This document shows, piece by piece, positions 11,894-23,504 of a DNA stretch of 64,000 nucleotides (its first letter is position 1; every line of letters starts with the position of its first letter). The notes beneath the pieces were generated by a model that saw only the letters and a list, made by a program, of their open reading frames with translations, made no database searches and was not told the origin of the DNA. This DNA comes from Grifola frondosa (taxonomy: Eukaryota > Basidiomycota > Agaricomycetes > Polyporales > Grifolaceae), in NCBI GenBank assembly GCA_001683735.1, contig LUGG01000029.1:433976-497975 (forward strand). Reading direction: 5' to 3'. Both the position numbers and the translations under genes were made by a program.

Positions 11894-14800
11894 CTAATCC
11901 ACTTCATGTTCCCCTGTGTGTGACGCCAACAACGCATCCTCCTAGACACCGCTCAGAATCAAAATACGGAACATATGCAACAAGGACATACCAACTTGAC
12001 AGTGCCTTTGAAAGCCGCCATGCTGCGGCTCAGCAATCTCGCATAGCGCGCGGCTTGCCTAAGGTTCCCGCTCTAGTCGTCAACGCATCTTACACTCTTG
12101 CATGAAAGCTTACTTACTTTCGTGCATACACCGCCTCTGCCAGCCGGCCCGATTTCACCCTTGCGGCTGCTTCACCCTTCCAATGCCTTTGCCACCATCC
12201 AAACCACCGCGCCGTTCGCCTCATTTCCTCTTCCACCAGAAGCATTTCTTCCTCCCAGCGAGACTTCAATGCGCTCCGGCGGAACCAGTGCGCCCGCATA
12301 GCTGAGAAGCAATCACACGAAGCTGGACTCCGACAGAAAGGCCGTGTACTCACCATCAGCCAGAAAATTCTTGATCGCTCCCTCCGATTGGTTCTCTACA
12401 AATGAGAAATCTCCCCATATCCAAGACGGCACCTTGCGGCTATCCCCACGCTGCTCCTCCTCCGTGTACATCACAAAGGGCACGACATCCGTGGTTTTCA
12501 GCGTGCGGTACCGACCATCATCTTCTGGCATCCCCAGCGCAATCATCGCACGCCGCGCTCGACGGTACGTGTCTGCCGCCCGCCCGACCGCTTGTTGCTT
12601 CCGCCTGATCTTCCGAATGGCCCTGGTGTTCTGTATCTGTCCTGACACATGGCACCGCTGGTGTCTGAATGAAAAGGCCGTAATCAGGTGCGTGCGTGTG
12701 TCGTCCAGGGCGTCATCGGCTTCCTGCTGGCGGAACTTCATCTCCAACGCAGTTGCAGCTCACAACGAGGGCTGCGCAAGCAATATGCCAGGGTATGTCA
12801 AGGCAGCTCGATCGCTACGTTGTTCACTTCGTCCCATCCTGCCCCCTTCTTCGTTCGCGACCGACCTCCTTGCCGACTCGACTTCCGCTTGGGCGCCCTT
12901 GACATTGAGGCTCCCGAAGTCGTGGGGGTTTCTACGTCTGCGCGGGGGTCATCGTCGGCCTCGCTGTCGCTGTCGTCCTCATCCGACACGTCTACGCCTC
13001 CATCCGCCACGCGCGAGGGGACTGCCATCAATTTACCACCCATCCCTGTTCGCTCTAGCTCCATTGCGGCTTCGTCCACTAAGGGCGCAATATATTGGGT
13101 GTGCATCGGCCTCCACACTTCGATTCCTGCCAACAGTCTCGTTCCGCTTTTCTTCTACCTCAGGGTCATTCTCAGTCACGTCGTCCCTGCTCAGATCCGT
13201 CAGGAGTGAATGTCTATGACGACTGTCAGCACACCAACGAGCACCAGTTTGATGCACCACGTACTTTAAACTTTCCAACTCTATGCCTTTCTCAATCACT
13301 CCCATCACGCGGCACTGTTGCTTCCGCTTGCATCCAGGGATTGGTCGAGATGCGTGGTGATGTCCTTCGCAGAGAGCGCTGCGACAACTTAGCGTCCCGG
13401 TCTACCAAAGAATGTGCAACGTACCGTTCTCTTTGCGTGGTTCGTATGGGTTGGGCAAGTCTTTATGGTCTTCCATATTGACCACTTGCTTCTTCCATGC
13501 TGATTCTTCGGCGCGCCATTCCGCTAGCTTCGGGGACGGAATTTTACTTTCAATGTCAGCCAAATGTGCTTCTGCCGTACGCAAGTGATCCACAGCGGCT
13601 TTATGCTTCTTCCTTAACTCGTTCGCTGCAATTCGTCATTAGTCAGACACTGTGGTATAGCAAGACATGCACCCACCCATACTATGCACCCGTCTCACAT
13701 TCATATCGGAATGATAGTCGTTTATCACGTCGTGGCGATGCCCGGACGACATCTCTCGCGTGCGACCTCCTAGTGCGTTCAAAGATGCCCAAATGCGTTC
13801 GGGTGCCTCCCCGTCGGTCATCCCACACCCGGCAGCCAGTGATATGAGAATTTATAACGACATTCAGGCCGATGCGCTGGTAGATGGAATTTGCCCAGGC
13901 GGCGATTGTCCAAGGAAAGTATGTTATTCTAATGGTTGTTAGGTCCGTGACATGTTCGCGCATCCACCGGAGGCGCGCCAGGAGATTGATTCGGTATTGG
14001 CAATTGATATCATAACCAGATACATGGCGCCATAGCCCCATGTACCGCTGTAATCCAGACAGCATGGCAAAATCCACATTCGCAAACCTAGTGCCGATCA
14101 GATGGCTGTTCTCAAGACACAATTTTGGCATACCTCTCGCCCTTCTGGAGGTCCACGCCACCACAAGGTAAGACGAACATATGCCTACCACATGACAGTC
14201 CCACAGTACCTGACACTTTTGCCCAATACCCACCGTAGCCCATCGCTCCAAACTTGTGGCAAGTACTCGGCTGTAAACATCCGCATGTTAGTCAAGATCT
14301 CCCCACGCAGGCTCGAACATCATACCTCACGCTCCATCGGGCCCAAATGCTTCTGGAATCGCTCAAAGTCGTCTTCATTTGCGAAGTAGCCCGCGCCAAG
14401 CGACAGTGGGAAATCGTTCGGATCCGTAGGCTTCATCTTCTGATTTTGGTGGAAGTTACCATCCACCGTGTGAAATAGCGCATCGAGATATCTGTTGCAC
14501 AGGCTTAGCAGCCATTGCAGGGCAATTGCGCTGTGCTTACTGTAATTCCGGCGAGCGCTGCTGCCAATGTGGATCCATATTGATACCTGGCTGAGGACAC
14601 GCCGGGCATGATACCGCGAGCGAACCCGGAGCCAAGTTGCGTGTCGGCTCCACACCTGCTCTCTTGGCCGCCCGTAAAAAGCTAAATTCCCGAGTCGCTG
14701 TCAGGAACTCTCGGTATCGATCCTGTGGCAGCTTCATGAGTGAACAGGGCAGAAGCGCGACAGAATTTAAGGACGTACCGCCACCTCATCTGGACATACA

Positions 14801-15831
14801 TTGTCCGTCGACCGCCGCAGGAATGTATAATAGTCGTGCGCGCTCATCTGGGCCTGCAGAGACAACAGATGGAAGTTCCCCAAACAGTTGATGGTAAAAG
14901 CCGTGCGCGGACAAGTCCATGAAGCCGGCCAAAGTCCAAACCCGATGAGCTGCAACGGGTCCGCGTCCGGCATGCTGTTGGACTCACTGGGGCATGCACA
15001 AAATCGTACATTGAAGGTGTGAATGCCGCGTTCATGAACGATGGTCATGACACGAGTTGATGTGGCGATTGGACACGGCTCCCCCCCATGTCCTAAATTC
15101 AAATGCAAGCCCAGCTCACCGAGGGATACGCGTTCCCAAAATAACTCGTCGAAACTCCACTTCTCCACGCGGTGAAACGGGTTAGATCGATGAGATTGCT
15201 TCATGCACTCCGCACACAGTAAGCCGCCAGAGTAACAATCCAAGCATCGATGAAGGTTGACTTGGCTTGCCGTCGTCCTGGTGCTCGATGGGCATCGGCC
15301 GCATGTCAGCGTTCCCGGAGGCGACTCTCGTGCAATCCACGACGATAGGGCTTTGGAGGCCCATTCGTCGATGAATTGGACATCCGCACGGATGGAGGCT
15401 GACGGAGAATGTCAGCTCCATTTCTCATGAATTTTTTTCTGGTAAGGAAGCTCGTGCTTACAATCGTGTTGTTCACCCGAGATTTCTTGTCAGCCTTCAC
15501 GCCAAGCTTCTTCTGCTCTGGCATGCTGGACGCTCCGGTACCCGAGGATATTCCAGTTGATGAACCCACAGGAATCTTTGCCGCGGGGTGTTTCTTCAGA
15601 CTGGCGAATGCATCCCACTTTGCCTCGAGAGGCGCACTGGCCGAGCTGGGCACTTTCGCTCGAAAACCAGCATTAAGTGTGAAGCGTGCGCTCCCCTTGG
15701 GGTGGTTCATGGCTCGTGGACCCAGCAAACGGGGTTGAGGGAGGGGGGGGGGGCCAGTAACTGTGGTTATGATGGGCCCTGCAAAATTCTCCACCGGGGC
15801 CTCGATCGGGTGGCCGGTTGGGCTGGTCCCC
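11894..15831 (-). CDS. KDZ transposase with CxC2-type cysteine cluster
   Basis: A multi-exon minus-strand gene starts MGTSPTGHPIEAP at 15831. Exon 1 is a low-complexity N-terminus. Next is a CxC2-like cluster (about 15300-15180: CGRC.., CLDC, LLCAEC, H..NPFHR) that probably binds zinc. It is followed by the KDZ RNase H-fold core, recognisable by VDGNFHQNQK (about 14480), STCHKFGAMGYGGYWAKVSG (about 14260), GVDLQKGER, NVDFAMLSGLQRY, YDINCQYRINL, LGKFHLPAH, MTDGEAPERIWASLNALGG and GHRHDVINDYHSDMN (to about 13700). The C-terminal helical region contains SWIWGDF and a last short exon ending in GEHEVD with a stop at 11894-11896. A Ser/Asp plus Lys/Arg-rich insert (about 12830-13020) may hold a nuclear-localisation signal. 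Single-base losses at about 13891-13905 and 13818-13826 break the core, so this copy may be inactive, or these may be consensus errors. Confidence 0.85.
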
Positions 15832-16703
15832 ATGGCGTAGGGGGATCAGTATCGTTCAATCGGACTTGGTATGATATGCTTTGGCTAGGTTGCAGACATG
15901 ATATCGAATGAATACGGAGGAAGCTACTAGCCTGCATACACTCCCATCTCCAGAGAACACGTGAATGCCTTCCTCGGGGTGTAAATCCAACCACAGCGCG
16001 ACCGCCGGCACAGTGCAGAGGGCAAATATCTATGGATTCCCTCTAATTTCTCCCGCAGTCAATGCACTGAATAACAGACCACTTTACAATGCCTGCACGC
16101 CTGTGTTTTGCCATCCGCACGAGTCAATCCGGTTCGGGAGGGCTGCACAGCTACTCACTGGCACTACCAGGCCCACATGCCGTCTCCATGCATAGTCGGA
16201 GCGTCCCATATTGGCCAGCATGCAATGCGCGCGCACCCAAAGTGGCGCACACACCCCATGGCCAATGGGCCAAACGCCAGTCCAGACAGCTTGCAGCTGT
16301 GCGACCAGCCGTCAGCGAGTGCAAGTCATGGACAATCGTTCGCTCACCAAAGGCTCCAAGTCCCCCTACCCACCAATAGTGCCTGCCAGTTACCCAAAGT
16401 CGCCAACGTGGTATCTGCGCACAATGAATGCGTGCAAGCCCACTCCCCCGGAGTCCCACGCCATGAAGAGCAGAACCTCCCATGGGTCCAAGTCAGAGGC
16501 CTTGCGCGCAGTTACAAATATCACTGAAGGAACTCACTGCCAATCCCAGGACACCGAAGATACCCTTGGGTCCCAAGCCGATGAACGCGCCTGGAGCCAT
16601 GGGGAATGTTACCCGTCTGCAGTCTGAGCTGATGAACGCGCTCAAGACGAGACGTGGCACAGAGTCCATGTCCGTGATGAATCGAGGTGCAAAGAGGGAG
16701 AAC

Positions 16704-16753
16704 GTCAGGCGGGGCAGAGCAAGCAAGCGTCAGGCGGGGCAGAGCAAGCAAGC
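16704..16753. repeat. 25-bp perfect tandem duplication
   Basis: Two identical 25-bp units beginning GTCAGGCGGGGCAGAGC lie back to back in the intergenic region of the KDZ element. Confidence 0.8.
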
Positions 16754-17030
16754 GGTGAGAAGAAGCTAAGTAGACGCGCCCAAGTAGGCCCAAGTAAGAC
16801 CTAGTAAGACGCGCCCAAATAAGACGCTACAGGCTAAGTCACCAAGCGCCGTGGCTGGTCTGAGTTGTCAGTGTTTGGCTGCTGTGGCGGGTGGCGCTGG
16901 TCGATGTGGGTCACATGAGGGCAGTATATTTGTGGCAGAGGGGCCGTGAATATTTGGCGCCTGGCGGCAGATGGCTGTGTTTGGCAGCGCTTGATGTGGC
17001 TCATATTTTCAATGTTTGATGGTGATATTT

Positions 17031-17190
17031 GTGGCGGGGTGGCTGTTGCCTGGGGCTGACACTATTTGGCGCATTGTGGCTGACTTTGGCTATTGTGGCG
17101 GCCACTATTTGTGGCGGGGTGGCTGTTGCCTGGTGGCTGACACTATTTGGCGCATTGTGGCTGACTTTGGCTATTGTGGCGGCATGTCGC
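17031..17190. repeat. 80-bp tandem duplication
   Basis: Two almost identical copies of about 80 bp start with GTGGCGGGGTGGCTGTTGCC (17031 and 17111), differing mainly by GGGG versus GGTGG after CCT. The surrounding 16.86-17.2 kb is rich in diverged TGTGGCGG/TTTGGC words, suggesting older repeats of the same unit. Confidence 0.85.
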
Positions 17191-17944
17191 TCACGCTGGC
17201 TAGTGTTGCCACGGCTTAGTCACACCTGTTTCAGCTTTTTAGATATTTTGATGTGAGTTTTGCAAATAATGACATGATCTTAATTGAAATTAATAGCTAA
17301 GATGTATATGTATTTGAATGTAACACCACCATTTGCATAATTATCTTTAATATGTTTCAATTTCAGTTACATTGGTAAAAAAGCTGACTAAAAAGTCGGA
17401 CTTTGCAATCGGCTTTTTGGCTATATTTCCGTCAATATGAGGTATATCATTTTGATATTTGGCACGAGTATGCGGCTATATCTAGGCTACAAAATAAATG
17501 TAAGATCACTGTGATAGCTGAAGAATTGCACAAGTTATAAGGCATATATCATTTAGGCCTGACTTAGCTGCAGCAACACTAACGCTGGCCAGATCGCCCA
17601 CGTGGTGACCTTTATTTGCTTCCGTGTATTTGGGCGCTTGCCCTAATAGAGGCGTGCGACTGACATCCTCGTTGCCAGCTCTCCCCACTCTGCTGCTTAT
17701 TCAACCCTCATCCCTCCGTGAATGCTCTGTGATCTGCCTTCATGGCACGTCGCATTGCTCTCATTGTCTCAGGTGGTAGTCACGTCTGCATGACGGCGAC
17801 TCCCCAGGGCCCATACTACAACTTCGATCCCAGCTGTGCTACCCGTCCTTGCCCTTTCCCCCCTTGTCTGCGTCTCTCTCATCCAGTGCCCATTCGTTCA
17901 CGCCATTTCACCACCCGGTTCTATCACGCGTGCGTCGTGTGCGT

Positions 17945-18200
17945 AATCGTCATCGCTCCTAGCGCAGGTGAGTGTCAGTACTCCTCCGTGATGCGCTCAC
18001 CTTTCTGATCCCCTTCATATGCATCCTCGTCATCGCTCCTAGCCCAGGTGAGTGTCAGTACTCGAGTGTCAGTACTCCTTCATGATGTGCACACCTATCT
18101 GACCCCCTCCGTGTGCGTCCTCGTCATACCTCCTAGCCCAGGTGAGTCTTGGTGCCCCTTCGTCATGCGCCCAGCTTTCTGACCCCTTGGGCGTGATAGA
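17945..18200. repeat. Three imperfect tandem repeats carrying a splice-like CAGGTGAGT
   Basis: Units starting near 17946, 18026 and 18119 share TCGTCAT..CTCCTAGCSCAGGTGAGT followed by GTCAGTACTCC and a TCTGAYCCC tract. Each copy contains a plausible acceptor (CTAG) and donor (CAG|GTGAGT) a few bases apart. The last one is followed by GATAG just before the likely ATG at 18202. The triplication may have multiplied a small 5' exon of the second gene. Confidence 0.65.
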
Positions 18201-18201
18201 T

Positions 18202-20608
18202 ATGCCATTAGAGGATTCCCCGCGCATTCTTGATGGCAAGGGGGCGATATTGGCCGCAGCAAAGCAGCAGCGGCCAGTCGAGAAATTGAAGGCCTCCGAT
18301 TGTAGATGTCTCGCTGAGTTGTCGGATAAGTGGTGGATCTCTTCTCCCAATATGACCTTTGTGCCCGAAGTCCCCGTTCACCATGCTGACCAGGTCTTTC
18401 GGATGGGGGCCGATGGCATGTATGGCGCCTTCGAACTGTTCAAATGGCCGCAGGTCTACGATGAGCGATATCCTCACGGTATGGCGTCGCCGGGCAATCC
18501 AGATCTCCTTCGCAATCTCCAAATAGTCAGCTTTCCCATCGAAGACGAAGTGGATGTCCTACCGGTGTTCGCAGATCCGGACGTAGCATGGTGGCACTTT
18601 TCGAATCAGGATTTCAAGCCGGCCTTGGACATTCCTGGGGCGCAGGTCGGCCATCTGCAACCGAAGGCCCTACAGCGTCTCCGCGAGGCCGTCAGAGAAG
18701 TCAGCAAGCAGGTGCAACAATGTGTGCGAAGACACCTGGACCCTTCTCCAGACGATCCCCCTCCTCGGGTGCAATATTTGGAGGATCGCGTCCGATTCAT
18801 CTGGCGGCAGACGAAACGGCTCCAGTCCGCAGTGGTACGCCTTGAGGAGATCCCGATGAGCACATTCGACATCGCGCAGTGGTTCCGTGAAGTCCAGAGG
18901 TTACTTCTGGAGATACGCGGGTGGCTCATTTACATCGACGTTTTGATGCCTCGCATAATCGCCCCCGGCTTCCACGATGAACGGCATGTGCTCCCTGTCC
19001 GAGGGGCTTTTACCGGTCATCTCAGTGTTGCAGAGACTCTCTTTCGGTGCAGAGTCCCTGTATGGTGGGTGCGCCCAGCATATACCCTCACTACCTCCAC
19101 TGTCATCCTACGAGTTCGTGAGGTCATCCCAGCATCTGTTCATTTCAACCCCAAGTTCGAAATGAAGCACGGAAAGTACTCACAGGAAGCGCCTACTTGG
19201 CTCGAGGCCAGGATGTTCGACGACCTCTCTGAAAGTATTGTCGGACAGTTGCGCCAGTTCAGCTTGAGCAGCCGACCTACATTGCGCAAGGTCGCCGCTG
19301 TATGGGAGGCCCCAGCGGAACCGAACGAGTCAGTGGCAGAGGAGGGTTGCAGCGCAAACGCACCGTGTGACGACGAACTCGCGGCCGATTTTTCGCATAG
19401 TGCAGGATTTGAGCGACGAACGGTCGGCGAGACGCGCGAGCGGGAAGCCGCCCCTAAAGCGCTGGCTCTATCTGCCGCCGCCCAAGGTGAGCCCTTTTTT
19501 TTTTTCTGGAGGCGTCGCAGGCTAGAACTTTGGGTTAAGGGTCATGTGATGCGAACGCCCCGTCCGGTGCGACAAAGAGTGAGTCGTGTAGGATTGATTC
19601 TGCTTCTATGTAGTGTCTCAATTGTGCTTTCAGAATCTCGCAAAAAGCGGTGCAAGCACAATTCCGAGGCGGGCGGGGGCCATGCTTCTCATTCGACTAG
19701 CGCCACTCCCATCTCAGCACTTCGGCCAGCATTCGCCGTGCCTGCATTAGGCCTTGGCTTGGAACCTGCTCAGCCAGCGCCACCTCAATGGGTTCCTCGA
19801 GTATGTGACGGATGGACCGCAGCCCTGGAGAGTTTGACGAATTTGCCGAAGGCGGACCGCTCTCGCTCTCATCTGTATTCCCTCCCACCGACCCATATTT
19901 TCTTCCCTCACGGCCCTCTTATAGGCGAGCGATTCCATAATTGGCTGCGTATCCGGATGTACTGTTTGACACAAGCAGTCAATCCGCCTCCGACCGGCAG
20001 GGTCTTGATGACCACACTCCAATGGCGAATCGCGCTGGAAGGCAAATATTATGCAATCCCATACCGTCCCTCTGTTGTCAGGCCGGCATCTACACCCGAG
20101 GACATCGCTCAGCTGCCCCAAGGGCCGCTCGCGGAGCCAAGCAAGCAGAAGCGCATGCTGGAACCTGAAGATGCTGGGGTGGAAGCACCTGTCGAATGCG
20201 AGGAGAAGCGGAGGTATCGCCGCATCGTTGATCGCATCGATATCAGTGTGCGGTTCGGGGTGCACGCCCACTTCGCGCCGTATCAGGCGGAGTTAACGGT
20301 GCCAAGTTGGGGCACGTTCTGCGTGACTCGCGCGACGGCCGACAAGGACTCGGTGCTGTGGGCAGAGGTGATATGGGAGGTTGCGCTTATGAACTTTCGG
20401 TTAGAGTTGTTGGATGTCGATCGGGATCTCCTCCCTGCGTTGTATGCCTTGGAGGACAGCTCCACTGCTGCCGCTCGTCAACATGAGCTGCTCGAAATAT
20501 GGGGGATGGAGGGCTTTTTGCGTCCCATGTGGATGCAAACAGACGATATGGACGATCTGAGCGCAGCCGATTGGGAGGTGCGTCGACAGGCCTTTGTGCG
20601 CTGGGCGC
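18202..20608 (+). pseudogene. Second gene of the KDZ element, 5' part, interrupted by the LTR element
   Basis: An open frame of about 800 codons starts MPLEDSPRILDG at 18202; the frame is also open upstream to 18142. It includes a KWWISSPNMTF region, a segment around 18990-19100 with RGAFTG..VPVWWVRPAY, a probable in-frame intron at about 19488-19632 (GTGAGC..TTTCAG, containing a long T run), and a second half with LPPTHIFFPHGPL and an acidic C-terminal part. I have the impression that similar large proteins recur in Agaricomycete genomes, but I do not know a function. At 20608 the frame runs directly into the left LTR. The sequence after the right LTR (41,231) continues the same frame (RWA, then GTKLATPG), so the LTR element interrupts this gene. 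Confidence 0.7.
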
Positions 20609-22052
20609 TGTCATGCACCAAAATGGATTGGTACTCGAACATGGCAATGTGACCATTGATCAGCACATCTCAAGTCTGGCACCACTAGCATCTCATACTC
20701 ATTAGGAAGGACTGTCAATATTGAAATAATCCTACAAAAGAAGTACTACATAGAATCAGATCTATACTACTTCTTCAGGCCCAAAAGAAATCCTCATCCT
20801 CCCTAAATATAGTAGTCAAGAGATGGGATGTACCAAGGCACCGAATCACATAAAGGCGTTTGCGATATAATCGTGGAAACCGAGTATGGAAACGTCGCAG
20901 ATTGAATAATGTGCGGAGAGGGACATGGTCATCATTAGTAATGCCCGAAGAAGTTGCTCGAGATAGCTCTCCCCGAGATAGAGAATGAACCGGTCAGGAT
21001 AACCGATATGTACCGAACGGCCATCACTCCGAAGTCGTCCCAGTACTCGAATATCATGACGAATCTGCCTAGCCCCGATGTCGAGTGCATCAGCAACAGC
21101 CCGAGAATGAACGATGAAGTCGTAGCGAGTTTCAGCAGAGAGTTCAAAGAAGGACACTATATCAATCGAAATGGCTGATCAGTAGCTTGCTCAATTAGTT
21201 ACGATGAGCAAACTACGCAGGCAACTGACTGTTGGAATAAATGTATTGCATACGAATCTATTCCAACTATAAAGTCAACAACGTTTCATCGATATACTTA
21301 TCACCAATAATCCTATAACATACCTATTGTAGACACAATTGGCAATGTTAGGTGGCAGCAAAGTCAAGTGCTAGTCACTTATCAAAAGGATTACGCAGTG
21401 TCAACCATATCGAGAATATGTCACGTGTTATGACCTATACCCATTAATTTCGAGCAACAAGGCTATGTACGAATATGGTCAATGTCGATTACATTTCGTC
21501 ATTATATCCTCATTTATTTCGTCCACTGTCAGTTACTCCCAACTTTCGTCATGATTCCAAGCAGTTCTCTATATGAACACCCTCTCTCTCAAAGTGTCAC
21601 TTATGAAGACACTAACGCATTAGAAGAGGAGACTATAGCAGAAGAAAGTGAGAAATCAGAAGAGCATATCGATGAAGAATTAGAAGATGGCCTTTACGCT
21701 CCCCACCCAAGCCGGTAATACAAAGACCTGCAGGAAAGAGAGCATGGCAGAAAAGGAGTTATCAGATTGGTCAGAAGATAGGATGGAAACCACATCATCG
21801 AGACAGCATACCCTTGCGAGTTTCCATGATGAAGAAAATAATGATAAAGAAGCAAGCTGCAAAAGAAAGTGCAGGATAATTAGGGACACATCTATGCTAT
21901 GCAAAGACTTATCCCATTCCTCTCTATTTGCACACATTTGTCATTACTCAGCACATTTCACCAAATCCATATCATATAATCTGGATTGGATCAGCAAATG
22001 GACACTGTGGCAACTGTGACATGGACAAATAGACCTGTGGCTTCATATTCAT

Positions 22053-22211
22053 GAACATTCCGGAATAGCCTAGCAGAGAAGAAGTTTCCGGAACTTTCCA
22101 GAAGATTACAGTCTTCAAAGAAGGACTTTAATCGAAATTTCTACTTCAGAATGTCCTGGAATAATCCAGAAGCTCAAGGAAATTTCCAGAATATTCTGAC
22201 AGATTCCAGAA
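22053..22211 (+). promoter_or_regulatory. Heat-shock-element arrays in left LTR U3
   Basis: Alternating GAA/TTC units spaced by exactly two bases form a run of three (22053-22065), a run of five (22081-22103: GAA-gt-TTC-cg-GAA-ct-TTC-ca-GAA), a run of four (22179-22196) and a pair (22204-22211). This is the binding pattern of heat-shock transcription factor trimers. They lie 240-400 bp upstream of the TATA box. That they drive the LTR is inference. Confidence 0.7.
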
Positions 22212-22453
22212 TAACATAGGATCATGGAGAACATCCTAGGAACTTATAGAACCTGGGAGAATTGTCCAGAAGGAGACAGAACTGTGCAGAAAGTACTAGC
22301 AGGTTAGAGATGCTTCCAGCAACTTCCAAAAGCCATTCGTCAGCAGGAAAATTGGTGGATTGGTAAGCATTGGGAGTGGATTGGTAAGCAAGAAGGGGAT
22401 TAGTCAGCCATAGAATAGAATAGAATAGAATAGAATGGAAGGATTCAGGAGGG

Positions 22454-22460
22454 TATATAA
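22454..22460 (+). promoter_or_regulatory. TATA box of the left LTR promoter
   Basis: TATATAA is preceded by GGG and followed by a GGGCGA..TCGCCC inverted repeat that could form a hairpin near the transcript start. It is likely the U3 core promoter. The ATG of gag is about 1.05 kb downstream. Confidence 0.6.
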
Positions 22461-22607
22461 GGGCGAGCGAAAAATCGCCCAAATCATTGAATATATTCTT
22501 CCCCCCCCAGATTCCTCCCTCAGTAGCACTCCCTCACAATTTATATTCTTTCTCTTAACTTGAGGCACATCAGAAGTATTGCCTAGGCCCATCTGCTTAC
22601 TAAGTAT

Positions 22608-22893
22608 TGACCTGGATTGTTAACTTGCCAAAGCAAGAGACTTTGGAAGTGCAAGTTCAGGCAAAAGGTTGAAGATTGTCAAGACCTTTGTTAGGACAGA
22701 GTTCTGTCGCAAAGGAAGTTACCTAAATTGTCAACTGTCCAGACAAGAGATTCTGGAAGCACAAGGTTAGGAAAAGAAGATCAGAAGTTACTGACCTAGA
22801 TTGTTAGCTTGCCAAAGCAAGAGACTTTGGGAGCGCAAGTTTAGGCAGATTAGTTGTCAGACCTTTGTTAGGACAGAAGCCCTGTCGCAAAGG
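22608..22893 (+). repeat. Three imperfect tandem repeats in the LTR leader
   Basis: Three units of about 70-110 bases share CCTRGATTGTTARCTTGCC, an inverted-repeat-like CCAAAGCAAGAGACTTTGG and a GACCTTTGTTAGGACAG segment; the middle unit is most diverged. Present in the right LTR as well (about 40,450-40,735). It is transcribed downstream of the TATA box and may form repeated stem-loops. Confidence 0.6.
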
Positions 22894-23396
22894 CCACTGG
22901 TGAGCAGTGTTAAGAAAGAGTTTGTTATTGTTTGGATAGTTGTCCTGTGAGTGGATTGAGGAGTATAAGTCTCTGGAAAGAAGTCCAGGAGCATTTCCCC
23001 ATTCACCAGGCGGAATTCGTCGTAGTAGCAAAGTACTGCACCAAGGCAGTGACTTTGTAGGAAGTTTGTAGTGTACTGACAGAGCAAGCTATTTAAGTCA
23101 AGCCTTGCTATTGTTTCTAGTCCCCAAGGTATATTTGAGTAATCGAACACCGTAGAACGAAACCACAGAGCATTGTGATCCTTGTGAAAAGTAGAAAGTA
23201 CGCTTTCACAACCGAACTCGACTGAGCCTCTGTCCGGAAAAGTAGGAAACCCCGTCAAGCTTGGTGCACCCGTCATTTCTAGGAAATAACCCCTCGCTAT
23301 AAAACAAATATTACTCTCGTCAGATAGTCTTTTGATTGTTTGGTAAAAGTAGTGGTTGTTTAATACCGATCGCTGGAAATACACGACAAGGAGAGT

Positions 23397-23413
23397 TGGA
23401 GCCCACCGCGGGG
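23397..23413 (+). promoter_or_regulatory. Primer-binding site
   Basis: TGGAGCCCACCGCGGGG begins eight bases after the left LTR. The leading TGG pairs with a tRNA CCA end. The implied acceptor stem GTGGGCT would identify the tRNA, but I cannot assign it without the genome's tRNA set. Confidence 0.65.
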
Positions 23414-23504
23414 GAAAGTTATTGAAGACAGTTGTAAAGACATACCTTTTCACAAGTTCAGTCAATCCCTGTGATTACGCCCAAGGCTATACGTAGTTCG
23501 TTAT

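Larger units (their letters stand above)
15832..17741. other. Divergent intergenic region of the KDZ element
   Basis: This lies between the minus-strand transposase and the plus-strand second gene, so it should hold both promoters. Several CCAAT-like boxes occur near 16260-16380. No gene is evident; the overlapping short frames around 15960-16630 show nothing conserved. Tandem repeats are listed separately. Confidence 0.4.
20609..23388 (+). repeat. Left LTR (2780 bp)
   Basis: It starts TGTCATGCACC and ends ACACGACA. It holds heat-shock-element arrays, a TATA box at 22454, TAGAA pentamer repeats (about 22410-22436), a tract of eight C after the TATA box, and an imperfect internal tandem repeat (22608-22893). 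The minus-strand and plus-strand small frames that are open in the right LTR are each broken here by a one-base difference (near 20942 and 21706). Confidence 0.95.

Noticed and set aside
15960..16630. Protein-coding gene in the KDZ intergenic region
   Set aside because: Overlapping frames of 90-140 codons exist on both strands, but none shows conserved motifs, splice logic or a consistent coding feel. They probably reflect base composition.
17031..17190. CRISPR-like or regulatory direct repeat array
   Set aside because: There are only two adjacent 80-bp copies without spacers, in a fungal context. It is a plain tandem duplication.
18202..20608. TET/JBP dioxygenase as the KDZ partner gene
   Set aside because: KDZ elements are known to associate with TET/JBP genes in fungi, so I looked for the HxD..H..R pattern in this gene and did not find it.
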